Assembly (NCBI GenBank): GCA_911728435.2
Contig: OU452198.1
Span: 9,024,001-9,088,000 of the forward strand
Source: Apoderus coryli
Lineage: Eukaryota; Arthropoda; Insecta; Coleoptera; Attelabidae
DNA: 64,000 nt
Direction of reading: 5' to 3'
Shown: in pieces, positions 35,904-46,082 of the stretch
Position numbering within the stretch: position 1 is the first letter of the stretch
Layout: every line of letters begins with the position of its first letter
The notes under the pieces: model-generated
Told to the model about the DNA's origin: nothing
The model's database searches: none
The model's input: the letters and a program-made list of their open reading frames with translations, nothing else
Program-made: the position numbers and the translations under genes

Positions 35904-36745
35904 GACAGCAACGTTTCCATAAATAATGCTATAAAAATTCATTTAATTTATGTAATATACAATAAATAAATGATTTACCAATGCGACCCTGCATATTGTA
36001 TTCTGCTGTTTTATTTAGAGTTCTAAGGGCGGTGTCCCACCGGAAAACAAATCGATCTGTATATTGAAAACTATACCGGGTGTGCAGATAAGAATGACGC
36101 CGCTTTATCTCGATAACTATTCATGTTACGGTTTTAGGAATATTTTATTTTTTAGTAAAAGCGAACAAGGGAAATCGCTGCAAATAGTTTTGGTTTCCTA
36201 AAATGTCCGCTAGAGGGCGTAAATCTAACTCTAAATTTAAAAACACTGTTTACTTAAAAATATACTTATATTACGTAAGTGTAAAACTTAATGAGAATGA
36301 TCTAACTACAATTCTAAAACTTTTTCATAATTTTTTTTTCATACCTTCTTAAATAAATGGTGGAGGAGCCGGAGAATGTTGGTTTGTAAAAAGTTATTGA
36401 ACTTTCTTACGGATAGTCCGATTTTAATAAAATTCGGCTCAATGTAAAGATAATATTTGGGAGTATCAAAAAGGTATTGGTACTTTAATTTATTTTTTAT
36501 ATATAGCCGCTAGATGGCGCTACACAACAATCGTTCGAATTTTGTCAATTTTCTTAGAAAAATCAATTGCAATATAATACTATTAGTAATCACTAGATGG
36601 AAAGAGCATATAATAATAAAGAAAACAGTGAAAACCGGAAGATTCTTTTTCCTGTCCATGTAAATGATTGAATATATTTTTGCCTAAAGTTAACATTCAA
36701 TATTTTTTACACAACTTTGGGAAACAGCGATTTTTGCAGCGACAT

Positions 36746-38517
36746 TAGAGTTGCCACGAGACGAGACGAGATAAGGCTTTGTCTCGTCTCGTCTCAAAAT
36801 TTTGAATTAATGTTTTTCGAGACGAGACGAGACAGGTTTAACACCAGACCAGACTAAAGTCCGTCTCGTCTCGTCTCGGTTTGTCTCGAGTGTTAATAAC
36901 AAAATATATTGACATTAGGAAAGACTTTTTCGATGTGAAGCCAATCCGTCTCCAACCTAATAATAAAATATCTAGGCATCAAAGAAAAACATCACATCCA
37001 AAATACATAATTCAGAATAAAATATATAGGGCTGCCTTATAAAGTTTTAAACAAAGTAAAAGATTTTTAATTTTAGCTAAAATTAAATTTTTTGAGAATA
37101 TAAGTGCAATAAACAACAGGTAATAAATTCATTGCATTGCAATATTTGTTTATTATCAATACAGAAGTGTTAAAATAATTTGCCAACCTTCAATAAGTTT
37201 TGTCCTGTGAATTTTTGGCAAAATGATTATTCGAATTTAAAAGTGTTCTATACGCAAAATATCGAGCGGTGTGGCTGCCTGATGACTATGAATGACTACG
37301 AAGTATGCGCAGTAGTATCTACTTGATACTTTGAAATAACAAACTTATATAAAATATTATCGGAAGATCCCTACCCAACATTGCCACTGGTCATAATTGG
37401 CTTCAACATGTTAATTGACTGAATAGAAAAGCTTGTGATAGAACTTGACAAAAAGACAGAACACTCACCAAGTGATGAAATATTCATCAAAGCTTTAAAG
37501 CAGGTAGAGATAATACGCTTAAGCGTTACTACAAAGCAAATTGAACCTCACTCATAATGACTTTCTGGGGTGAAGAAATGAAAAATCAATTATACCAAAA
37601 AATTTGAAACAATTCATTGTGAACAATATGGACCAATTAGGCCAATTCCACCCGTACAAGAAACTGAAGAAATATCTTGCTCAGATGAAGACATGGACAA
37701 TGGATTTATTTTCAAAAAGTCTACTCCTCAACCCAAAAATGAAGAATTTTGGAAACAAGAGCTAAACGCATACTTTTATTCAGAGAGAGCAACAAAAGGG
37801 GAATCATTGTTGGCATGGTGGAAAAGAAATGAATAACGTTATCCCCACATTGCGAAGATGGCAAGAGACTTATTAACTATTACCGCAACAAGCGTTCCTT
37901 CAGAACGCCTTTTTGTAAAAGCTGGTTTAGTAGGCACTAAACGTCGGAATCGACTTCATGCGGAGTCGGTTCGTTCATTATTATATGTTATCTCATGATA
38001 CACTTGTACAATAAAACATAAGCTAAACTTTGACTAGTGGAACTTATATATATCCAATTTTTATGCTACACGAAAAGAATTGTAATTTTTGTTTATTTAT
38101 CTTCAGTTTAGAGTTTATATTTTATTTACTTATTATTATTAGTAATTATATTTTAATATAAGATAATATACTTCAATTTGTTTGGTTTTGTTTTTTGACT
38201 GGAAAGCACAATACAGTTCTTTAATAAAGGTTTTATATTTTATTCAAAATTTTAATTTTTATTTATCCTTAAGTGCACGTATTACCAGATCACACCCTAA
38301 GATGCTGATTTTTATTAATTAAAATTCAAAATATTATTTTTATTATGAATGGTTTGAATTGTTTTAACTCATTACAATTTTTCGAGATGTCTCGTCTCGT
38401 CTCCTCTCGAACGTGTCTCGAAGGATTTTGTCTCGTCTCGAAATTCGAGACAAAATGCTCTCGAGACGAGACAAAACGGCTTCGAGATGAGACGTCTCGT
38501 GTATAGCGGCAACTCTA
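36746..38517 (+). mobile_element. hAT-type transposon, full-length copy in unit A
   Basis: Ends TAGAGTTGCC and GGCAACTCTA are flanked by the exact 8-bp duplication AGCGACAT (36738-36745 and 38518-38525), the hAT hallmark. Both subterminal regions are packed with GAGAC/GTCTC pentamers: about 36755-36895 in alternating orientation, and 38385-38500. The interior encodes a decayed hAT transposase end. Units B and C carry truncated copies. Confidence 0.85.
37385..37998 (+). pseudogene. hAT transposase C-terminal remnant
   Basis: Reads MLID*IEKLVIELDKKTEHS, then after frame changes PQPKNEEFWKQELNAYF, then GESLLAWWKRNE, TAA (where copy C has Leu-Arg), then RYPHIAKMARDLLTITATSV and RLFVKAGLVGTKRRNRLHAE. 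This is the hAT-family dimerisation domain ('LLAWW....YP.la.lARd.L.I.atSvpSERlFS..G'). The BED finger and most of the RNase-H-like catalytic core are missing. Confidence 0.75.
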
Positions 38518-39600
38518 AGCGACATTAATTTTTTTTGCAGCCTTTATCAACTTCCTCCAAAACATTAATTTTCTCAGCGAACCCTAAACTCACAAGCTGG
38601 ACACCTTACTTGATTTTAAACAAAAACCAACTGAAGATAAATTGTCGATTTACTAGGCCTCGACTATAAAATGGGTTAGGAATTCCCCAGGTGTATCACA
38701 GAAATCTACCTGCTTTATTGCCTATACCATTAGGTGTTATGAGCGCGTTAAGAACATTTTCAAAAGAAGGCGATATAAAAATGTAAATGGGAAACCCGAA
38801 AAGGCCAAGATCTCAATAAATGCATAACAGTAAAAGTCTCGAGAAATTTTATTAATACAGGGTGTCCGGAAATAACGTAACAACGGAATAGCACAAATTC
38901 CTTGGTCTAAAATATGATGATTTAGGTCAACTTATCTATATACAAAATTGTTTGGTTTGTGCGCTTTAAAAGTGAATATTATTTTACGTTTTTTCAAAGA
39001 AATCGAAAAATATTTGATAGATTTGATTCGTTTTTTAGATACGCGTTTGCACCAATAAACTCCAGTTTTTTGTAGAAGAAACTTCAATTGCTAAAATTAA
39101 AGGGTGTTTAAAAGCTTAGTCACAATAAATATTCTACCCATATTTTTTGTAACCCTCGTATAATTAATACCCGTTTTTTTCTGTAAATTGTTCATTTTAT
39201 TTAGAAACTATTTACTGATAAGCCTAGTTTCAGTAGTTTTTAAAATATTTGTAGATAATGGTTAATTTTGACATAAATTTGAGGTGTTGTTGTTACTACA
39301 GAAACAAAATACATACCAATTTTTCATGTCCAATACATTTGAATTCCATTCTTTTCTTCATTTTACTGGATTTCATTGACCTCTATTTTTTAATTTTTCA
39401 GGGTGGTCACATTACCTAAATTGTATTTTTATGGGAAAATCTTATGTATGTCTGCCTAAATTCGTGAAGTTCCTTTCCCATACTTTTTATTGATATCATA
39501 TTTCATGAGCTTAAGGCTAAATTAGCAGAATAGTTATTACCTATCTACTTTAATGAGCAATTATTATTTTTTAACATTTGAGCCTTATCGCCCCGTAAAT
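38518..39600. other. Intergenic part of unit A; repeat edge at 38866-38990
   Basis: An ACAGGGTGTCCGGAAATAAC edge at 38866 begins a stretch that recurs inverted at about 52521-52645. Part of this interval (up to about 39442) is deleted in unit B. No coding sequence. Confidence 0.5.
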
Positions 39601-39644
39601 CAAGGACGAAAACCTAATTATTCACATTGATTATAATAATCTTC

Positions 39645-39652
39645 TATATAAA
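39645..39652 (+). promoter_or_regulatory. TATA box of Ly6-like gene B
   Basis: TATATAAA lies 85 bp before the ATG at 39730. The same spacing is kept in gene C (45998 to 46083). A transcript start some 30 bp downstream would leave a 5' leader of about 50 nt. Confidence 0.6.
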
Positions 39653-39922
39653 TACAACGACAAAATATGTTTAACATTAATAAACTGTCAAGACCTTTGT
39701 TACTTGAAAATAGAAAAAGTGTTTAGAATATGATGAAGCTAATCTGGTTAACTGTATGTGCTGTCATTGTTTTGACAAATTTATTTGGTAAGCGACTTAA
39801 TTGAATTTAAGCAACAGAAACAGTAGGATTAGATTATTAAAATATACATGGTGTCCTTAACGTAACGGAACGTGTGGTTATTTTCACAATGGTTCATTTT
39901 TTAAAAGAAAAGCCGAGACACG

Positions 39923-40180
39923 TCAGTTTTGATTTATATATGCAGGTTTTGCCTTGTTATCGACTTTTGGATGTGTCGCTTTGTGTTCAATGAAATAACA
40001 AAAATACCTAATTAATTTTGTGTTTGGGATGACTATATAGAGAAGTTGCTCAAAGTAGGCACCGTTAGCCGTCTGGCAATGGGCTAACCTTTTCAGAAAC
40101 GACCGTTGCACGTTTTCTATGTCCTCGGGAGTATCAATTGCATCTCGTTTTCAATGCGATGTCTTAATTATTGGTTCAAA
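39923..40180 (-). pseudogene. Mariner-like transposase C-terminal relic, unit A
   Basis: The minus strand reads DTPEDIENVQRSFLKRLAHC and QTANGAYFEQLL, the usual transposase end ('...i.nv.r...Rl..Ci.anG.hFE.LL'). Upstream blocks are unreadable. The duplicate is at 46276-46530. Confidence 0.5.
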
Positions 40181-40899
40181 TCGGGCGATCTTGCTATGTG
40201 GCTGAACCATAACAAAATATATAGTCTGATTCCAGGTCGAATGGGCCAGACAGACATTTGTTTAGTAGAATAATTGACTTCGTTGGGAAATCCTGCCATT
40301 TATCAAAAATGTGTCACATCATTGTACTCACGACGCCTGCATTTATTTGACTTGATTTTCATTTTCAATTTTATTTAGTTAGTACGGTACAGCCTATTCA
40401 AGATTCCCTGATTCCCCTGCACTGTGCTGCCCTCTACTTGAGTCTCGAGAGGGTAGCACAAAACAGAAAAAAGGTACCTATATATCTCTAGCTTAGCCTC
40501 TACATCTAGGTTCCGCTCTGGCGCTGTTCCGCATTTCAGGGTTCCCCAACATGAGTTGTTTGTTTTGTTGTCAATTGTCCTTTGCGATATTAAAATAATA
40601 TTAAAAACATTATATATTGTATACTCGTATGTGTTTCACTTTGAAATACAGGGCGATTTGTGAAATTGCCAAATCCTATTTTCTCAAGTATTTCGAAAAC
40701 TGTTGATTTTTGAGAGAAAGTTTTAAATCAAAAGTTTAATGGTTCTAACTTCTAATATGTCTGTAACATGGCACTTTCACAATAAACACGTTTTAACGTT
40801 TCGTTTTGCAGCTGCCACCATCAATTTTGTTTTTTCAAATACAGACCCGCATTTTTATTTGTCACTACCTTTAAAACAAAGTATAACTCAAGTATGGTT

Positions 40900-41090
40900 T
40901 CTGACGTTTCGATTCGATAGCAGTCATCATCAATGATTTTTCCTTAATACAGACCTGCATTATTTTTTGCTTAGCTAAAATACGAAATGTGTTACTACAT
41001 AATGCCATTTAACATACTTTATTTTCGCTCAAAAAATAATGGGTCACGGAAAAATCATTGATGATACTATCGAATCGAAACGTCGCGATC
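40900..41090. repeat. Palindromic repeat at the end of unit A
   Basis: GACGTTTCGATTCGATAGCA near 40907 and its complement near 41060-41085 form an interrupted inverted repeat; the arm complement CAAAAAATAATG also matches inside. The unit B copy (about 49930-50125) keeps a longer arm that includes GCAGGTCTGTG. Confidence 0.6.
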
Positions 41091-41190
41091 AGACTTGTTA
41101 TACCTTATTTTCAAGATAGTGACAAACCATTTTAGAAAACAGAAATGCAGGTCCGAATTAAAAAAAAAAAACAAAGTTGAAGGTGGCAGC

Positions 41191-43044
41191 CTCTGAAAAA
41201 TAAATAAAATTAGAAATATCATCCAATTTCAATGTTTGTCTTTATAACATAAAGGTCAATATTTACTTTTTAATGACAGAAGGAGTGCATGTAAACAAAA
41301 GCCAGTGGCGTAGTATAATTCTTTTGAAATCGTGGTTGTAGTTTCCAATAATAAATACATACCTACGCAGGAACTGTCGCATTTTTTTCAAATATCATTT
41401 ATTAAATAATAGATGTCTGGGATTAAAATATATATTATGAAAATATTTATTATTAAATGCAAAGGTATATAATTATGAATTTTTGTTGTAACATTTACTA
41501 ATTATAAGAAACCATATTTGAAATGAATCGTTTATTTTTCCTAGACCTGAGAAACTGAATCTGTTTCTACCGAGTTTAGACAAGATAAAAATTATTATGA
41601 AACCAAATTAAAAAAACTTAGTTTATCTGTCCTAGACCTGAGAAGCTGAATCTGTTTAATGTGCATATTTTTCTTTTTCAATTTCTGAGACTGATAGGGT
41701 TTCAGAGGAACTTTCTGTTAATGTGTCCATGACCTCCACATTATGCTGGGTCGCGCTAAAAAAAAACCAAACAAATTTTAATTCATTGTTGCGGTGACCA
41801 GTATGTATGTGATAAGAATAGTTTTGCACATACTTTTCATCCTCAACTTCGGACGCAGACAGAGTTTCTGAAGAACTGGCTGTTTACATTTATCATCATT
41901 TGCAACCTCAGCTGTAGACGCTAATCCAGAGGATAATCTGTTAAAAAATATTTCTAATCGGACAAAAATATTAACTTACTGAACATAGGGAACAGGAATG
42001 GCTGTGTGCGATATGCATGTTTGTGTTCCAAAAATTCTAATGTCTCTTTGCTTGAAATGTTGTGAGCAAACATAAGAACTTTTAGTGACCCTTTCAAAAC
42101 TTAAACCAAGAGAAGTACACCACTCTCTTCTAACGGCTTGATCACTGGGAAACCTACAAGAATTATTGTACTATACTATAAATAAAACATGAATAAGTAC
42201 TATGAATAGAATATATATAGGATCATAATGCCCACTTGCACCACATTCCATATCTTCTCTTTATCGTAAGGTACTTATTTAAAGGTCTGTGCATATCATT
42301 ATACATGTATGATGATATGCTACTATTTATTAAGAAATTATGAAATATAAAGCATATTATGAATTTACAATTATTTTTGCTTATTATATTACTGTTTATT
42401 TTGCAACTAGTATAGTATATTTAAACAACTCATGTTAACTACTATATCTGCAAAATCCCAAAATCTACGCCATTGTACTTACTTGTGACACATAGGTAAC
42501 CTTACTCGGAAAATCACTCGACATGCAATCTAAGCACTTTTTTCTCTCCATTATTTAAAGGAACCCCAGTTTTACACACTACAAATGCATTAAAGTAGAA
42601 GAGTCTCGTATAATTCACTTAATTCTCGTTATAAAACTGTACGTAGCACTACTCGCACTCCAGACGTCAACGTGACGTGTAAATATAAACAAATCCCTCC
42701 GCGGGGTAGCCACACATTTATATCCGTAGAGCTGTATTTTTGTGAATCATATTATATTTGATTGATTTATTGACGTTAAACATTTTATGAACATGTAATG
42801 GAAGCCGAATACAAAAAGAAATATTATAAATATTGTATAGTTCTGCAATGTAAGAGCACTGAGACCAACCCTAATAAAAATTTACACTGGGATGTGAAAT
42901 ACGAGTTCTGATTCTATGAATAAAACGAACAATAGGCAACAGTGTTAGATTTTATTCGTAAAAATGTAAAGGTTATGTAGGCTACAAACATTTTTGTGAT
43001 TAGTTTCTTGTTATGCCACTTCTATTTTTATTTATTTTTCTGAG
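41191..43044 (-). mobile_element. P-like (THAP) DNA transposon, non-autonomous
   Basis: It interrupts GGTGGCAGCTGTAAGG, which is continuous in units A and C. It is flanked by the 8-bp duplication GTGGCAGC (41183-41190 and 43045-43052). The ends CTCTGAAAAATAAATAAAA and CTCAGAAAAATAAATAAAA (right, complement) are about 24-bp inverted repeats with two mismatches. An 8-bp duplication together with a THAP-domain gene inside points to the P-element superfamily. No catalytic domain was seen. Confidence 0.75.
41640..42551 (-). pseudogene. THAP-domain gene remnant inside the P-like element
   Basis: Exon 1 (42551-42483) starts MERKKCLDCMSSDFPSKVTY and ends at CAA/GTAAGT. Exon 2 (about 42155-41982, after CTTGTAG) reads FPSDQAVRREWCTSLGLSFE then SSYVCSQHFKQRDI. 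Together they give the C2CH THAP pattern CxxC ... FP ... W ... CxxH. THAP domains bind DNA and form the N-terminus of P-type transposases. The exon 1-2 junction is out of frame by what looks like a 2-nt loss, so the domain would not be made. Two later exons carry near-identical acidic motifs, SSSETLSASEVEDEK and SSSETLSVSEIEKEK, the first after a frame change, and end at TAA near 41670. The RNase-H-like core is absent. Confidence 0.65.
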
Positions 43045-44104
43045 GTGGCAGCTGTAAGGCAAAACGGCGGATGTTAGTTTTGAAACTGCCGTCTTGTAGA
43101 CATATTAGAACTCTTTATTTTATTAACAAACAGTTCCTCCGGTGTTGTCACTTACAGAAAATTTAGACGATATATTTATACACCCTAATCAATGCACTAT
43201 AAAAAAAAACGGTTCTAATCAAGCTCAATAAGCACCGACTTAATTAGACGGCGTGTACAATCTAATAATGTAAACATACACACCTCGACTGGTTCTCAAC
43301 GTTGCCAAATTTACTTGTTCATGGATTCTCTAAACAAGGCTGTGGCTCGTACGTCATTTTCTCAAACGTGTTCCTCAGCAAAAAACCCGAGCGACGTCCA
43401 TCTTATGTGGAAATACATCCATATTTAATAAAAACAAATCATTTGACTGTAAATGTGGTTAATTCATTAAAGATTTGACAACATGTGACCCGCTGGAATG
43501 TTACGATTGCGATGGTAATACACCTATGGAATGTAAAGCGGACCATAAAGTAAAATGTGCGAAGGGTGAAGTATGTTACATGTTGAGCGGATGAAGGAAA
43601 CCAATTCCTGGTAAGAACAGACATTGTACAAATATGTTAGCTATACTTATTCTTTTCTGTTTTCCTCCAAATTAGGTGAAGATCTACCGGAGGCAGATTA
43701 CATGCGCGGTTGTGACTCTAAAGATGTGTGCAAGGAGTCAGTACCGGCAGTAGATGGTGGTACTCCAGAGAACTTACATTGCCAAACATGCGACAAAAAT
43801 CTATGTAATGGTGGAGATTTCATACTTTTAACCCCTACAGCTTGAGACAGCAACGTTTCCATAAATAATGCTATAAAAATTCATTTAATTTATGTAATAT
43901 ACAATAAATAAATGATTTACCAATGCGACCCTGCATATTGTATTCTGCTGTTTTATTTAGAGTTCTAAGGGCGGTGTCCCACCGGAAAACAATTCGATCT
44001 GTATATTGAAAACTATACCGGGTGTGCAGATAAGAATGACACCGGCTCTATCTCGATAACTATTCATGTTACGGTTTTAGGAATATTTTGTTTTTTAGTA
44101 AAAG

Positions 44105-44285
44105 CATTGTGTTTATTATAATATAGTGTGTCAGCGCTTGGTTAGTACCAGCATCTAACAACAGACGGCGTTATCAACTTCGGTCGTTCATTAATAAATT
44201 TCTGGTATATGATAACGCCATCTGTTGTTAGTTGACAGGTACTAACCAAGCGCTGACACACTATATTATAATAATAAACACAATG
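44105..44285. mobile_element. 181-bp MITE in unit B
   Basis: It is almost entirely two inverted arms of about 85-90 bp starting CATTGTGTTTATTATAATAT, and is absent from units A and C at the same site. GTAAAAG is duplicated at both sides (44098-44104 and 44286-44292; eight bases if the next C is counted). Confidence 0.8.
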
Positions 44286-44882
44286 GTAAAAGCGAACAAG
44301 GGAAATCGCTGCAAATAGTTTTGGTTTCCTAAAATGTCCGCTAGAGGGCGTAAATCTAACTCTAAATTTAAAAACACTGTTTACTTAAAAATATACTTAT
44401 ATTACGTAAGTGTAAAACTTAATGAGAATGATCTAACTACAATTCTAAAACTTTTTCCTAATTTTTTTTTTCATACCTTCTTAAATAAATGGTGGAGGAG
44501 CCGGAGAATGTTGGTTTGTAAAAAGTTATTTAACTTTCTTACGGATAGTCCGATTTTAATAAAATACGGCTCAATGTAAAGATAATATTTGGGAGTATCA
44601 AAAAAGTATTGGTACTTTAATTTATTTTTTTATATATAACAGCTAGATGGCGCTACACAACAATCTTTCTGATTTTGTCAATTTTCTTAGAAAAATCAAT
44701 TGCAATATAATACTATTAGTAATCACTAGATGGAAAGAGCATATAATAATAAAGAAAACAGTGAAAACCGGAAGACTCTATCTTTGTCCTGTCTATGTAA
44801 ATGATTGAATATATTTTTGCCTAAAGTTAACATTCAATATTTTTTACACAACTTTGGGAAACAGCGAATTTTGCAGCGACAT

Positions 44883-45798
44883 TAGAGTTGCCACGAGACG
44901 AGACGAGATAAGGCTTTGTCACCAGACCAGACTAAAGTCCGTCTCGTCTCGTCTCGGTTTGTCTCGAGTGTTAGTAACAAAATATATTGACATTAGGAAA
45001 GACTTTTTCGATATGAGGCCAATCCGTCTCCAACCTAATAATAAAATATCTAGGCATCAAAGAAAAACATCACATCTAAAATACATAATTCAGAATAAAA
45101 TATATAGGGCTGCCTTATAAAGTTTTAAACAAAGTAAAAGATTTTTAATTTTAGCTAAAATTAAATTTACTCAGAATATAAGTGCAATAAATAACAGGTA
45201 GTAAATTCATTGCATTGCAATATTTGTTTATTATCAATACAGAAGTGTTAAAATAATTTGCCAACCTTCAATAAGTTTTGTCCTGTGAATTTTTGGCAAA
45301 ATGATTATTCGAATTTAAAAGTGTTCTATACGCAAAATATCGAGCGGTGTGGCTGCCTGATGACTATGAATGACTACGAAGTATGCGCAGTAGTATCTAC
45401 TTGATACTTTGAAATAACAAGCTTCAAGACAAGAGTAAGGAAAGAGTATTTTATTTTTCTCTTAAATACTGTAAATATGTTAATAACTTTAGGAAATTGC
45501 GATGCTATAAGTATATCAGTAAAATATTATCGGGAGATTCCTACCCAACATTGCCACTGGTCATAATTGGCTTCAACATGTTAATTGACTGAATAGAAAA
45601 GCTTGTGATAGAACTTGACAAAAAGACAGAACACTCACCAAGTGATGAAATATTCATCAAAGCTTTAAAGCAGGTAGAGATAATACGCTTAAGCGTTACT
45701 ACAAAGCAAATTGAACCTCACTCATAATGACTTTCTGGGGTGAAGAAATGAAAAATCAATCATACCAAAAATTTGTAACAATTTATTGTGAACAATAT
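44883..45798 (+). mobile_element. hAT-type transposon, 3'-truncated copy in unit B
   Basis: Starts with AGCGACAT-TAGAGTTGCC as in unit A and has the GAGAC-rich left end, with one pentamer block deleted. It runs through MLID*IEKLVIELDKKTE and is cut at about 45798 by the deletion that joins it to the sequence before exon 1 of gene C. It keeps about 100 bp at 45420-45520 that unit A lacks. Confidence 0.75.
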
Positions 45799-45997
45799 AT
45801 ATCTGCCTAAATTCGTGAAGTTCCTTTCCCATACTTTTTATTGATATCATATTTCATGAGCTTAAGGCTAAATTACCAGAATAGTTATTACCTATCTACT
45901 TTAATGAGCAATTATTATTTTTTGAACATTTTGAGCCTTATCGCCCCGTAAATCAAGGACGAAAACCTAATTATTCACATTGATTATGATAATCTTC

Positions 45998-46005
45998 TAT
46001 ATAAA
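45998..46005 (+). promoter_or_regulatory. TATA box of Ly6-like gene C
   Basis: TATATAAA, 85 bp before the ATG at 46083, matches the gene B promoter at the same spacing. Confidence 0.6.
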
Positions 46006-46082
46006 TACAACGACAAAATATGTTTAACATTAATAAACTGTCAAGACCTTTGTTACTTGAAAATAGAAAAAGTGTATAGAAT

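Larger units (their letters stand above)
35032..41097. repeat. Segmental duplication, unit A
   Basis: Homology with unit B starts at TTTTCAAGATAGTGACAAAC (35032, 41098, 50147). Unit A contains Ly6-like exons 2-3, a full hAT element (36746-38517), a transposase relic (about 39920-40180), exon 1 of gene B (39730-39787) and a palindromic stretch at about 40900-41090. It lacks the P-like, 181-bp and CACTGTT insertions found in unit B. Confidence 0.8.
39730..43845 (+). pseudogene. Ly6/uPAR-like secreted protein, copy B (premature stop)
   Basis: Exon 1 (39730-39787) encodes the signal peptide MMKLIWLTVCAVIVLTNLF and ends in G/GTAAGC (phase 1). Intron 1 is 3,685 nt, crosses the unit A/B junction and holds the P-like element. 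Exon 2 (43473-43610) matches copies A and C, but the Trp codon in LSGWRKP is TGA (43592-43594), cutting the 121-codon frame at codon 60, before the last five cysteines. Exon 3 (43676-43845, TGA) is otherwise intact, with RGCDSKDVCKES and LHCQTCDKNLCN. Splice sites and AATAAA (43903) are kept. It is a recent pseudogene by nonsense mutation, unless the stop is read through or is an assembly error. Confidence 0.7.

Noticed and set aside
36755..36895. Short repeated blocks that could suggest a CRISPR array
   Set aside because: They are 5-bp pentamers in alternating orientation at a transposon end in a eukaryotic genome, with no spacers and no cas genes.
43439..43624. Minus-strand frames repeated at the three Ly6 exon 2 sites
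   Set aside because: They are antisense shadows of exon 2 and repeat only because the exon is triplicated.
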